In this document: in pieces, positions 55,630 through 64,000 of the stretch | Numbering within the stretch: position 1 is the first letter of the stretch | Layout: every line of letters starts with the position of its first letter | DNA from: Bacillota bacterium | GTDB taxonomy: Bacteria; Bacillota; Clostridia; Lachnospirales; Lachnospiraceae | NCBI GenBank assembly: GCA_023439505.1 | Contig: JAEXNR010000010.1 | Coordinates: 1 to 64,000 of the forward strand | DNA: 64,000 nucleotides | Direction of reading: 5' to 3' | Notes under the pieces: generated by a model | The model's input: the letters and a program-made list of their open reading frames with translations, nothing else | Databases searched by the model: none | Told to the model about the DNA's origin: nothing | Program-made: the position numbers and the translations under genes

Positions 55630-55840
55630 AGCCTGTCCGGTTGTCAAAATTATGACTTCAGACAACAAGAATATTCACCATGCCCTTTCTATAGTCTTGC
55701 AATTTATGCAGCGCAGTATTTAATCTCCAAGCAGTACAATAAATCATGCAGATGTAAGTCAATTTGCTGTACCAATACTTATTCCAGCAGGATAACTTAC
55801 GTTAAAATTACTAATATCTAAAAAGGAAATTCATTACTAA

Positions 55841-55869
55841 ATAATACCATTATTTGTTTTGTTTTACAA
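55841..55869 (-). promoter_or_regulatory. Minus-strand promoter
   Basis: On the minus strand TTGTAA, 17 bases, TATTAT reads towards the small membrane gene about 200 bases away. The region 55870-56078 holds only a short inverted repeat, TTCTGTGG (55926-55933) / CCACAGAA (55947-55954). Confidence 0.45.
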
Positions 55870-56078
55870 GCATAAATTTGAATATACAAAAATCTAAGAA
55901 CGGAAAAGTGTTAAAATAGCACCTATTCTGTGGCATAATAAGATTACCACAGAAAATAAACCAAAATGCAGAAAAAGTGCTTATTTTATGATAAACCAAA
56001 TGAACCTTGTAATATCTAAATTGCGTATAATGTTACTTATATGTACTGGAAGATTTTGCTTTCAAGAGTGAATTTTGC

Positions 56079-56113
56079 TTGACAATAGTACTATATAGGA
56101 ATATTCTATATAG
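56079..56113 (+). promoter_or_regulatory. MarR promoter with palindromic operator
   Basis: TTGACA (56079-56084), 17 bases, TATTCT (56102-56107). A 23-bp near-perfect palindrome, CTATATA ... TATATAG with GAATATTC at its centre (56091-56113), covers the -10, as expected for autorepression. Confidence 0.8.
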
Positions 56114-56125
56114 AGAGGTGAAAAC

Positions 56126-56548
56126 ATGAAAACATACGGAGGCTTTTTAATATCACAAATACACCAGCTACAGGGGCGTGCTTTTGAGAAAATGCTCAAG
56201 GAGAGCGAAGTGGACGCCTTCAACGGGGCACAAGGTAGGATTCTATATGTATTGTGGGAGCATGATAAACTATCAATTACGGAAATTGGCCGGCTTACTT
56301 CCCTGGCAAAAACGACTCTGACAAGTATGCTGGATAGAATGGAAAAAGCTGGATTGCTGGTAAGAATTCCAGACACAAGAAACAGGAGACAAATTTTTGT
56401 TTCCATTACAGACAAGGCAAAGGAATATCGTAATAAATATGACATGGTTTCTGAGAAGATGAATTCCTTATTTTATCAAGGGTTTAGTGAAGCTGAGATA
56501 ACTGAATTTGAGGACATACTAAAAAGAATAATAAATAATTTAAAATAA
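56126..56548 (+). CDS. MarR-family regulator
   Basis: The 140 residues form the usual MarR winged helix: LSITEIGRLTSLAKTTLTSM is the recognition region and DRMEKAGLLVRIPDTRNRRQ the wing with its Asp-x-Arg. ATG follows GAGAGGTG. It overlaps or abuts the next gene's leader (its stop is 17 bases before ATG 56566) and so is co-transcribed. The ligand is unknown. Confidence 0.92.
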   Translation: MKTYGGFLISQIHQLQGRAFEKMLKESEVDAFNGAQGRILYVLWEHDKLSITEIGRLTSLAKTTLTSMLDRMEKAGLLVRIPDTRNRRQIFVSITDKAKEYRNKYDMVSEKMNSLFYQGFSEAEITEFEDILKRIINNLK

Positions 56549-56565
56549 TGATGGGAGGGTTTTTT

Positions 56566-56997
56566 ATGAATGAACAGATCAAAAAGAATATGAACCTATT
56601 AGTTAAGGAAAGTCGTGATGCTATTGTATGCTCGATTGATGAATATGGCTTTCCTAATGCGAAAGCGATGTTTATATCGAGATGTGAAGGGATTCATACC
56701 TTCTGGTTTTCCACAAATGTATCATCCGATCGTATTCAACAATGGTCGAAATGTCCTAACACTTGCTTGTATCTTATTGATTCTAGTCAAATCCATGGAT
56801 TAATGCTAAAAGGAATGATAGAGATATATACGGATAATGAGACAAAGCAGGAATTTTGGAGACAGGGTGATGAACAGTATTATACATTAGGACCTACAGA
56901 TCCGGATTATTGTATGATACGATTTACAGCGAATGAAGGTAACTATTGGGAAGAGAAAAAGTATATTCTAAATACTGAGATGATTAAAGAAATATAG
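56566..56997 (+). CDS. Pyridoxamine 5'-phosphate oxidase-like flavin/F420-fold protein
   Basis: This 143-residue protein resembles the general stress protein 26 group: DAIVCSIDEYGFPNAKAMFI, FWFSTNVSSDRIQQW, LYLIDSSQIHGLMLKGMIEI and a terminal IRFTANEGNYWE. These split-barrel proteins bind FMN or a related cofactor. ATG 56566 has GGGAGGG 7 bases upstream. It is controlled with marR and perhaps acts in detoxification or redox balance. Confidence 0.85.
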   Translation: MNEQIKKNMNLLVKESRDAIVCSIDEYGFPNAKAMFISRCEGIHTFWFSTNVSSDRIQQWSKCPNTCLYLIDSSQIHGLMLKGMIEIYTDNETKQEFWRQGDEQYYTLGPTDPDYCMIRFTANEGNYWEEKKYILNTEMIKEI

Positions 56998-57050
56998 AAC
57001 AAGAAAGAGGAATCGTGTACGGTAAGTTTGCCAGAAGAGGGGGTAGTAAA

Positions 57051-57092
57051 ATGAAGAAGTTGTTAATCGATTTTTTGGTCCATACTCTATAA
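57051..57092 (+). pseudogene. Truncated ORF start cut by a repeat copy
   Basis: AGAGGGGG precedes ATG 57051, reading MKKLLIDFLVHTL and stopping at 57090 just where repeat copy B begins (57088). It looks like the first codons of a gene whose rest has been replaced. Confidence 0.35.
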
Positions 57093-57330
57093 AATGAATA
57101 CTCAACAAGGTTTTTAAGAGGAAATACAAAGAGAAAATGCTGAAACGCATACAGGGCAGTCCACACAAAAGTAAAACCCCCGCTACGTCATTGTAGCAGG
57201 GGTTTTACTAAAAAGGGGAGGATATGCAGATGAGATTTCAGTGTATTCCATCATGTGTTATATGCTGTCCTGAGAGGGGACGTATGGGGATTTCTGGATT
57301 GGAGCTGCGTATATGTAAAAAGAGAGCATT
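57088..57330. repeat. Dispersed intergenic repeat, copy B
   Basis: Left end TATAAAATGAATACTCAAC; hairpin 57170-57209 (AGTAAAACCCC...GCTAC / GTAGC...GGGGTTTTACT); then AAAAAGGGGAGG. Its right end (GAGCTGCGTATATG) is more diverged than in copies C and D. The hairpin could end transcription in both directions. Confidence 0.75.
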
Positions 57331-57394
57331 GTACGTCAAATAAAATGTTTTCCTTTATGCTAAAATAATAAAAAGACCGGGGAGGTGTTTATAT

Positions 57395-57700
57395 TGAGTG
57401 CATGGGAATCTATACAAAATTGAAGATATTCCAATTGGTTATTTAATATGGGTTATGCCTATCGGTAATTATATTATCTGTTCTTTTGAAGCTAAGAATT
57501 TCTATCTTCTTACAACAAATGCCCTTAACAAAGCCCGTGACTATATGTTTGGTGTATGGTTTCCAAACCACAACATAGCTTTTGAGCCGTTTATGGTAGA
57601 GTTATATTATGACACATCTCCGGAAGCTTCCAGAATGGAGTTATGGGTGAAAATTAATAATGGAACTACCAACATAGACAGTATGGATGTTTTGATATAA
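57395..57700 (+). pseudogene. AraC-family regulator with internal deletion
   Basis: GGGGAGGTG precedes TTG 57395, which reads MSAWESIQN and stops: this is the typical opening of AraC proteins with a GyrI-like tail. Directly after, in another frame, the C-terminal effector domain is nearly complete: IPIGNYIICSFEAKNFYLL, ALNKARDYMFGVWFPNHNIA, FEPFMVELYYDTSPEASRME. The DNA-binding helices are missing, so an out-of-frame deletion of several hundred bases is inferred. The effector half could still be made only if it had its own start (GTG 57398). Confidence 0.65.
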
Positions 57701-57717
57701 AATCTGGAGGTGACTTT

Positions 57718-58302
57718 ATGGATAATGCAAAAAAGCATTGTGAGAAATTAAAAAAATATATTGACCAGTATTTAGGAAAAGGACAGGCCAATGAAATACT
57801 TCGGGGATTAGATGAGCTTACAGGAGAGGAAACTCCAGAACAATGTGCGATTTGGGCTAACAAAATAAATCAGCATTTAGAAAACCAAATAAATCCGGAT
57901 ACGCTTATTGCTATCAGGGAGGAATGCGCATGTATTAAAGCTAATAAATATTCTCCATATGTCAAATATTTTAATGAGATACGCACAAAATACGAAAATG
58001 ATGATGATTATTTAAAAGCTATTGCAGAATTTTTAAACAGTCGAGGTAGATGTGGAAAAAAGGTTGAATATATTGAGGGAAAAATTTATTCACATTACGG
58101 ATTTGGAAATTCGTGTGTCTGCTATGTAATTAAAGGAGGCTGGCAAAAACCACCAACAAAAACATGGTGCAGATGTTGCCAGGGATCATTGATGAGCATT
58201 TATAAGCTAGTATTTCCGAATAAAAAATGTAATATGGATATTGTTGAATCGTATGCGACTGGTGGTACAGACTGTGTATTTTCAACATGGTACACTGAAT
58301 GA
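57718..58302 (+). CDS. Cysteine-rich hypothetical protein (DUF6144-like)
   Basis: This 194-residue soluble protein has a helical N-terminal half and a Cys-rich C-terminal half (RGRCGKK, GNSCVCYVIKGGW, TWCRCCQGS, KKCNMDIVESYATGGTDCVF). The spacing suggests metal binding or a thiol-linked active site; I recall a family like DUF6144 with such an ending, also reminiscent of L-2-amino-thiazoline-4-carboxylate hydrolase-like proteins. ATG has TGGAGGTG upstream. A repeat copy starts one base after the stop. Confidence 0.6.
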   Translation: MDNAKKHCEKLKKYIDQYLGKGQANEILRGLDELTGEETPEQCAIWANKINQHLENQINPDTLIAIREECACIKANKYSPYVKYFNEIRTKYENDDDYLKAIAEFLNSRGRCGKKVEYIEGKIYSHYGFGNSCVCYVIKGGWQKPPTKTWCRCCQGSLMSIYKLVFPNKKCNMDIVESYATGGTDCVFSTWYTE

Positions 58303-58303
58303 G

Positions 58304-58562
58304 TATAAAATAAATACTCAGCAAAGTTTTTAAGATGAGATAAAAAGGAAAATGCTGAACTCTATACAAATAGGGCATTCTACATACAAGCAAAACCCCC
58401 ATGACGCCATTGTCATGGGGGTTTTGCTAAAAAGGGGAGGTTCCATGGGGCTTCATCATCTGTTATAGGGTGCTCCAAGAGGGAATACGTGGGAACTTCA
58501 AATTCATCATGCTTCATCTTGTGATATTAAAGTTGCGTATAAAGTTGCGTAAAATAATGTGA
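58304..58562. repeat. Dispersed intergenic repeat, copy C (most complete)
   Basis: Left end TATAAAATAAATACTCAGC; hairpin 58389-58428 with fully paired AGCAAAACCCCCATGAC / GTCATGGGGGTTTTGCT; AAAAAGGGGAGG; right end AAAGTTGCGTATAAAGTTGC. It fills the space between two convergent genes and provides a bidirectional terminator. Confidence 0.8.
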
Positions 58563-58568
58563 TTTTAC

Positions 58569-59290
58569 TTATATGTAAGTATTAATTTCTTCTTTCTTGT
58601 TATGTTGTCTCTTTATAATACGGATTACCAATGATACAAGTATCATAATAATCCAGATTCCAAATACGATTAACATATTACTATAATTTTCTGAATAGTC
58701 TGTCATAAAGTTCCAAAACATATGGAATACGATCAATGGCAGTATGCTATTTATTATCTCATAGGTTACAGCGAATATGACGCCAAACAAGAATATTAGA
58801 AGGAAAAAAAGATTGAAAGCTGTTCACTGCTAATAAAATGAATTGTTGAAAAAGCGGTTGCCGAAGTGATAATCCAATATTTTTTACCAAGTCTATGTAG
58901 CTTAAATCTGACATATGCACGAAAGAAAAGCTCCTCTGCAACAGCAACCAGCAGATAATATCCCAGCCAACTAAAATTTATATTTCCTTCAGTTAAATTT
59001 TGAAGGAAACACTTATCAAATACAGCTGGTACAATGGCGATAACTAAAAATAATAGTGAAGCAAGAATATCTCGCCTATCTATTTTCCAATTCAATCGGT
59101 TTTTGTCGATAACAAAGAAGGAAAAGCAAAGGCATAATAAGATAGAAAAGAAGGGTATTATTCTTGAAATGATACCGCCTAGAATGCCTATCGTTTTTAG
59201 GGATAACATTATCGCAAACATTAGAATGATAATAATTACCTCTAGCAATGCGATGTAAGTGATTTTTTTGATCATAGCTTTAATATCCAT
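58569..59290 (-). pseudogene. CPBP-family intramembrane protease, frameshifted
   Basis: The first 164 residues (59290 to 58796) hold membrane helices and the glutamate motif AEELFFRAYVRFKL plus the first histidine in FSTIHFISSEQ. The frame ends at a run of seven T (minus strand, 58803-58809). One more T would join it to the next frame, which continues LLIFLFGVIFAVTYEI and carries the last conserved histidine in FHMFWNF, ending at 58569. Either a slippage mutation, true phase switching at the run, or a sequencing error. Intact CPBP proteases act in membrane-protein processing or bacteriocin self-protection. Confidence 0.75.
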
Positions 59291-59585
59291 AATATATGCT
59301 CCTTTTTCTAAGACGATTTCTTAATATTAGAAACGAGAAAGAGGTTAAAAAAACTTCAAATGATTTTACGGATTGAATTTGCTACCTTTTCAGTCACATA
59401 CAAAACCCCCGCTACGCCATTGTAACGGGGGTTTTACTAAAAAGGGGAGGCTATGCATTTGAGATTTCTTAGGGGCTCATCTTGTGTTATATAAGGATGA
59501 GGGAGGGGATGTTTGGGGATTTAAAGTTCATCCAGTGTCATCTTATGATATCTAAGTTGCGTATAAAGTCGCGTAAATCATATGT
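59291..59585. repeat. Intergenic stretch with dispersed repeat, copy D (from 59395)
   Basis: Hairpin 59402-59435 (CCCCCGCTAC / GTAACGGGGG, one mismatch), AAAAAGGGGAGG and right end AAGTTGCGTATAAAGTCGC. It lacks the left part present in B and C. It ends two bases before the TetR stop codon at 59588. Confidence 0.75.
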
Positions 59586-59587
59586 GG

Positions 59588-60157
59588 CTAAAACAGCATG
59601 TTAAGTTCCAGAGCATGTTTCATTTGCTTCAGTAGCAGATCGGATAAATCATCCGGTGCTAAATTTAATCCGTTTTTAATCCATTCAACTAATATGGCTA
59701 AGGTTACAGAAGTGCGTATGGTTGCGTAATAATTATCATAATTCAAATGAATGTTGTTCTCCTTTAGCGGAAGCAGCTTGGATAACTCAATTAAGCGGTC
59801 CATGCCCTCATTAATAATATATGCTTTATTTGCTTTGATAATCAGCTCCAATATGGTAGCGTTCACATACCAATACCGGAGGAAGGGCCTGAGGAATCCG
59901 GGATAATTCCTCTTATGGATATGATATTCTTTAAAATATGGAATAAACCCTTCGAACCTTTCATCGCATTTCTTTCTTAATACATCTTCTAAGCAGTCAT
60001 AGTGGCGATAGAATGTGACACGTCCGATTTTTGCCTGGTTGCAGACGTCTGTGACGGTTATATCATCAAATGATCTTGAATCTAATAAATGCTCCAGAGC
60101 TTCATAAATCCAAGTACTGCTTTCTTTTGACCGTTTGTCATTTGAAATATGATACAT
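59588..60157 (-). CDS. TetR-family repressor
   Basis: The 189 residues have an N-terminal helix-turn-helix (TVTDVCNQAKIGRVTFYRHYD) and a helical ligand-binding half with a C-terminal TetR_C-like region. It lies divergent from the MMPL exporter, the usual place of its repressor. On the minus strand AAGGAGGCAAT precedes the ATG. The ligand is probably a substrate of the exporter. Confidence 0.92.
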   Translation of the reverse strand: MYHISNDKRSKESSTWIYEALEHLLDSRSFDDITVTDVCNQAKIGRVTFYRHYDCLEDVLRKKCDERFEGFIPYFKEYHIHKRNYPGFLRPFLRYWYVNATILELIIKANKAYIINEGMDRLIELSKLLPLKENNIHLNYDNYYATIRTSVTLAILVEWIKNGLNLAPDDLSDLLLKQMKHALELNMLF

Positions 60158-60200
60158 ATTGCCTCCTTATGTTCCACATTTTTTAAAGTATTGATTTTAC

Positions 60201-60245
60201 GATACAATTATAATAACATATTAAAATATACAATACAAGTGTATC
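60201..60245. promoter_or_regulatory. Divergent control region of tetR and the MMPL exporter
   Basis: GATACA (60201-60206) and TGTATC (60240-60245) face each other, the latter inside the palindrome ATACAAGTGTAT (60233-60244), in an AT-rich stretch with TATAAT-like boxes on both strands. Likely TetR operator and overlapping promoters. Confidence 0.5.
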
Positions 60246-60287
60246 GATATATGAAAGAACCGCAATGTAAATGAGGAGGCTTACAAC

Positions 60288-62396
60288 ATGAGTAATATTG
60301 CTGATAAAATCATGGACCATAAAAGATGTGTACTACTTATCTTTGGTATCACAATTATTATGTGTTTGATTCTGTCAAAAACTGTCTTAATCAATTATGA
60401 CTTAAAAAGTTATCTACCGGATGATTCCCCTTCCACGATATCAAACAAGGTTATGGAGGAGGAATTCACCAGGTCAACTCCGAATTCCAGAGTTCTTGTG
60501 AGGAATGTTACTATACCAGAATCACTTGAATATAAAAGTCAGATTGAAGCAGTATCTGGAGTCGATAATGTCCAGTGGATGGATGATATAACGAATATAT
60601 ATCAACCCTTGGAAGTGATTCCCGACAATGTTTTTAGTAATTGGTATAAGGAAAACAATGCCCTATTCCAAGTAACAATCAGTGAAGCTGACGCTGGAAC
60701 GACAATCGGTGATATTAAGAAAATCATCGGTGAGGATAATGAGATAACAGGTGAAATTGTTGATCTTCTTTCTGCGAAAGAAAATACCGGTTCAGAATCC
60801 GGCAAGATGCTTTTTTTTATCGTTCCTTTCGTGTTGTTCATCTTGTTCTTGACTACTAGCTCCTTCTTTGAGCCGGTTTTGTTCATGATTGCTATGGTAG
60901 TAGCAATCGTACTGAATAGCGGGACCAATGCTTTCCTCGGGGAAATCTCATTTATTACAAAGACTACTTCATCTATACTTCAATTGGCGGTATCGATGGA
61001 CTATTCCATATTCCTGCTTCACCGCTTCAGTGAATATAGGCAGGAAGGGGAAGAAGTCAAAACTGCTATGATTCATGCCATGAAAAAAGCTTTCTCTTCC
61101 ATCCTTGCAAGCGGATTGACAACGGTAATGGGCTTTGGAGCTTTGATTGTCATGAGGTTCAAGATAGGGCCGGATCTGGGAATCGTCCTTGCAAAGGGTA
61201 TCTTATTCAGCATTCTGTCCGTTATGATTTTGCTCCCGGTTTTGACGGTATATACCTATAAAATCATAGACAAGACACATCATAAGTCTTTTGTACCACC
61301 CTTTTTTCGGTTTGGTAAGTTGTCCATAAAAATGGGAATTCCGGTTATGGTGCTGGTTGCAATATTGATTGTTCCGGCATTTTTAGCTCAGAGAAATAAC
61401 GATTTCATGTATGGGGCATCTTTTGTCAGTGAAGGAGATCTGACGGATACGGAGCTCCTGTTTGGAAAAGCCAATAATCTGGTTTTGCTGGTACCCAAAG
61501 GAGAAACTGGAAAGGAAGAGGCTTTGGCACAGGAACTCCTGAATAAGCCTTATGTAAGTAATGTTATCTCCTATTCGGAGAACGTTGGAATAACTGTACC
61601 CTATGAATATATTCCGAAGGATACCTATTCCGCCCTGGAATCGGATCAGTACAGCCGTCTGGTAATGACACTCTCTACGGAACAGGAAGGTAATGAAGCC
61701 TTTCAGGCAGTGGAAGAGATTCGTGTTATGGCGGGTACCTTGTATGGAGATGATTATTATCTGACAGGGGGGACACCGAGTATCTATGATATGAGAAATA
61801 CAGTTATCCAGGATAATAAACTCGTTGCTGTTATCTCAATTATTGGTATTGGATTAACTATATTATTTACGTTTCGTTCATTACTGATACCCTTTATTCT
61901 TTTATTAACGATTGAAGCTTCTGTGTGGATCAATCTTTCAGTCCCGTATTTTGCAGATGAGAAGATGGTATATATCGGGTTTATGATTATAAGCTCCGTT
62001 CAACTGGGTGCAACAGTCGACTATGCGATACTGTTTGCGAGTAGATATATAGAAAACAGAAGAATATTACGCAAGAAAAAAGCAGCAATAAAAACTATTT
62101 CAGATACAACCGTTTCTATTTTGACCTCTGCCAGTATATTAACAGCTGCCGGGTTTATCATGGGGGCTGTATCAACCAATGGGGTTATCGGACAGCTTGG
62201 AACACTGATCGGACGCGGAACAATGCTATCTGCTACGATGGTACTATTCTTCTTACCGATGGCATTAGTGATATTCGATAAACCAATTCAGAAGACTACC
62301 ATAGGGTTAGACTTCCTGGAGGAAGATTCCCAAGACGTAATATGCCTGGAGCCGGAAAATAAACCTATAATATTAGGAGGAAGAGACCATGAGTAA
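60288..62396 (+). CDS. MMPL/RND-family transporter
   Basis: The 702 residues show two similar halves, each with a membrane helix, an outside loop of about 150 residues and five further helices, as in MmpL/YdfJ proteins. Family motifs: LAVSMDYSIFLLHRF and LGATVDYAILFASRY, with the Asp-Tyr pairs that carry protons. Export of lipids or hydrophobic compounds is the family role. ATG is behind GAGGAGG. The gene downstream overlaps by 8 bases and probably encodes a partner. Confidence 0.93.
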   Translation: MSNIADKIMDHKRCVLLIFGITIIMCLILSKTVLINYDLKSYLPDDSPSTISNKVMEEEFTRSTPNSRVLVRNVTIPESLEYKSQIEAVSGVDNVQWMDDITNIYQPLEVIPDNVFSNWYKENNALFQVTISEADAGTTIGDIKKIIGEDNEITGEIVDLLSAKENTGSESGKMLFFIVPFVLFILFLTTSSFFEPVLFMIAMVVAIVLNSGTNAFLGEISFITKTTSSILQLAVSMDYSIFLLHRFSEYRQEGEEVKTAMIHAMKKAFSSILASGLTTVMGFGALIVMRFKIGPDLGIVLAKGILFSILSVMILLPVLTVYTYKIIDKTHHKSFVPPFFRFGKLSIKMGIPVMVLVAILIVPAFLAQRNNDFMYGASFVSEGDLTDTELLFGKANNLVLLVPKGETGKEEALAQELLNKPYVSNVISYSENVGITVPYEYIPKDTYSALESDQYSRLVMTLSTEQEGNEAFQAVEEIRVMAGTLYGDDYYLTGGTPSIYDMRNTVIQDNKLVAVISIIGIGLTILFTFRSLLIPFILLLTIEASVWINLSVPYFADEKMVYIGFMIISSVQLGATVDYAILFASRYIENRRILRKKKAAIKTISDTTVSILTSASILTAAGFIMGAVSTNGVIGQLGTLIGRGTMLSATMVLFFLPMALVIFDKPIQKTTIGLDFLEEDSQDVICLEPENKPIILGGRDHE

Positions 62397-64000
62397 AAAA
62401 ATAGATCAATTTTTAGCAATCTTTATCTGCGCTATCATTAGCGTTTTACCAACATCATCCGCATTTGCAGCAACTGATACAGTATCATTGAAAGAAGAAA
62501 TCATCTATGCTAATTTGGATGGAGCTGGAGCACAGACAGGTACTTATGTAGTCAATATCCTGAACAGTGAAAATGGCAGGGTTCTTGATTATGGAGATTA
62601 CAATAGTATCAGAAACATGACTACATCTGATGTGCTTGATTTGTCAGATGGGAAAATTACAGGTATTGCATCTAATGACAGGATTTATTATGAGGGAGTA
62701 ATAGAGGATGCCCAATTGCCTTGGACAATCAACATAAAGTATTATCTGGACGGCAAGGAAATGAATGCAGCAGATATCGCAGGCGGTAGCGGAGCATTAA
62801 AAATAACTGTCAACATTTCAAAAAATGAGAAGGCTGATCCGGCATTTTTTGATAATTATACGTTACAAACGATAATTAGACTAGATACTGATCAGTGTAA
62901 AAACATAGTTAGCGATGGGGCAACACAGGCGAATGTCGGGAAAGTAAAGCAATTAACCTACACGGTTATGGCTGGGCAGGAGAAAGAGATAGAACTAATT
63001 GCGGATGTCACAGATTTTGAAATGGCAGCAATGAGCTTTAACGGAATCAGAAGCTCCATAGACATTAATGCGAATCAAATAGACACAACAGAATTAGGGA
63101 GTGGTGTTGAGGAATTACATGAAGCAACTTCAAACATTAATGAAGGAGCGGGACAAATAAATGATGGCACAAAAGAACTAGAGGATGGCGCTAAAACATT
63201 ATTATCCGGTGCTGAAACTATGCAGAAGGCACTTGATACTCTAAACGATAGTTCCAGTACACTTGTGGATGGTTCAGCGGATATACAGAAAGCATTGTTA
63301 CAGATACAGACCTCATTGAATGCTGTAACCACTTCCTTTGAGAATGCACAGAAATTATCGACAGCTTCAGCCGATATCAAAAAAGGAATTGATAGCTTAG
63401 TGGGTGGATTGATGGCACTGGATGGGAGTATTGATACTTATAATCAATCATTAAGTGCAAACAAAGTGGACATTGATACAGTTATTAGTCAGAGCGAGGA
63501 TATGATTTCTTCTTTGAATAGTAGTTTATTAAGTATGAAGTCCAACTATCAGGTAATGATAAATAATGGACTAGGTGAAACAGAACAGGCCAAAACATTA
63601 TATAATCAGATACAGTCCTACACAGGTATCATTACGTTACTGACGGCAAATGAACAAATAATATCGGGAAGCAACCAGGTAATATTAGCATTTGATAGTG
63701 CACTAGATCCAGATAAAGGACAATTAATGATCGGTGCTGACAGCCTACAGAACAATTATGCAGCATTAGACAGTTCCATTCAACAGTTGGTATTATCACT
63801 GGATACACTAAACGCGAATATGACAGCATTAAAGTCAGGAATAGATACCTTAGTAACAAAGTATGGCGGAATGAATTTGGGAATCATTGAATATACCGAT
63901 GCTGTAAAAGAGATTACAGACGGATTTAATAATATATATGACGGAGTAAAAAGTATGGCAGAAGGTGCCTCAAGCTTATATGATGCGACCCAGGAACTAT
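62389..64000 (+). CDS. Secreted coiled-coil partner of the MMPL exporter (partial)
   Basis: The frame is open from ATG 62389 (AGGAGG at 62375-62380) to the window end, 537 residues so far. A signal peptide (cleavage after SAFA) leads to a beta domain of about 200 residues, then long helical heptad repeats such as GVEELHEATSNINEGAGQIN, DGTKELEDGAKTLLSGAETM and GADSLQNNYAALDSSIQQL. This matches the YhgE/Pip-like outside region found with MMPL or ABC-2 proteins; C-terminal membrane helices are expected beyond the edge. It may extend the exporter through the cell wall. Confidence 0.85.
   Translation, partial: MSKKIDQFLAIFICAIISVLPTSSAFAATDTVSLKEEIIYANLDGAGAQTGTYVVNILNSENGRVLDYGDYNSIRNMTTSDVLDLSDGKITGIASNDRIYYEGVIEDAQLPWTINIKYYLDGKEMNAADIAGGSGALKITVNISKNEKADPAFFDNYTLQTIIRLDTDQCKNIVSDGATQANVGKVKQLTYTVMAGQEKEIELIADVTDFEMAAMSFNGIRSSIDINANQIDTTELGSGVEELHEATSNINEGAGQINDGTKELEDGAKTLLSGAETMQKALDTLNDSSSTLVDGSADIQKALLQIQTSLNAVTTSFENAQKLSTASADIKKGIDSLVGGLMALDGSIDTYNQSLSANKVDIDTVISQSEDMISSLNSSLLSMKSNYQVMINNGLGETEQAKTLYNQIQSYTGIITLLTANEQIISGSNQVILAFDSALDPDKGQLMIGADSLQNNYAALDSSIQQLVLSLDTLNANMTALKSGIDTLVTKYGGMNLGIIEYTDAVKEITDGFNNIYDGVKSMAEGASSLYDATQEL

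Noticed and set aside
56968..57168. Minus-strand frame sharing KTLLSI-like residues with one at 58130-58402
   Set aside because: The shared residues come from repeat copies B and C at the DNA level; no ribosome site or codon signal supports translation.

Overview
The window looks like chromosomal DNA of a low-GC, polysaccharide-degrading, anaerobic Gram-positive bacterium of the Lachnospiraceae type (Clostridium cluster XIVa, relatives of Lachnoclostridium phytofermentans). This rests on gene content and style: strong AGGAGG ribosome sites, TTGACA/TATAAT promoters, several carbohydrate ABC importers without their own ATPase, YesM/YesN-type two-component systems, GH5 and GH51 glycosidases, and BlaI/BlaR1-like pairs. 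The species call is inference. No rRNA, tRNA, CRISPR array or intact transposase was seen.

Layout. 1-953: C-terminal part of a surface protein with a Pro-Thr linker. 1.1-3.1 kb: arsenic resistance operon (arsR, acr3, arsC). 3.1-5.2 kb: YtrA-type GntR regulator with an ABC ATPase and permease. 5.4-17.1 kb: a sugar-use locus of three esterase-fold proteins, two ABC permeases, a sucrose phosphorylase, a sensor kinase and AraC-type response regulator, and a solute-binding lipoprotein. Three promoters in this locus carry the same tandem box at fixed distance from the -10 (main regulatory finding). 17.3-20.3 kb: RidA protein and a BlaI/BlaR1-like pair with two operators.

20.5-40 kb is a large glycan locus: secreted GH5 glucanase with a CBM9-like domain, a very large solute-binding protein fused to N-terminal beta domains, two permeases, an NHL-propeller/TPR membrane protein, a YIP1-like membrane protein, a DUF5696-type membrane-anchored protein, two more permeases, a second solute-binding lipoprotein, an AraC regulator, and cytoplasmic GH51 and GH5 enzymes. 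The likely flow is extracellular cutting of a beta-glucan or arabinoxyloglucan-like polymer, capture and import of oligosaccharides, and cytoplasmic trimming. The NHL/YIP1/DUF5696 trio between the two transporters is the best candidate here for an undescribed system.

40-64 kb is accessory and partly decaying: small hypothetical genes, an AraC regulator, a sortase-anchored protein, an orphan BlaR1-like protease behind a BlaI-style promoter, a LytTR two-component system with a small ABC operon, a chemoreceptor, IS66 and chemoreceptor remnants, an ECF sigma/anti-sigma-like pair, MarR plus flavin-type oxidoreductase, an AraC pseudogene with internal deletion, a frameshifted CPBP protease, and a TetR regulator divergent from an MMPL exporter and its coiled-coil partner (running off the right edge). 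A dispersed repeat of up to about 250 bp with a covarying hairpin is found between genes from 43 to 60 kb.
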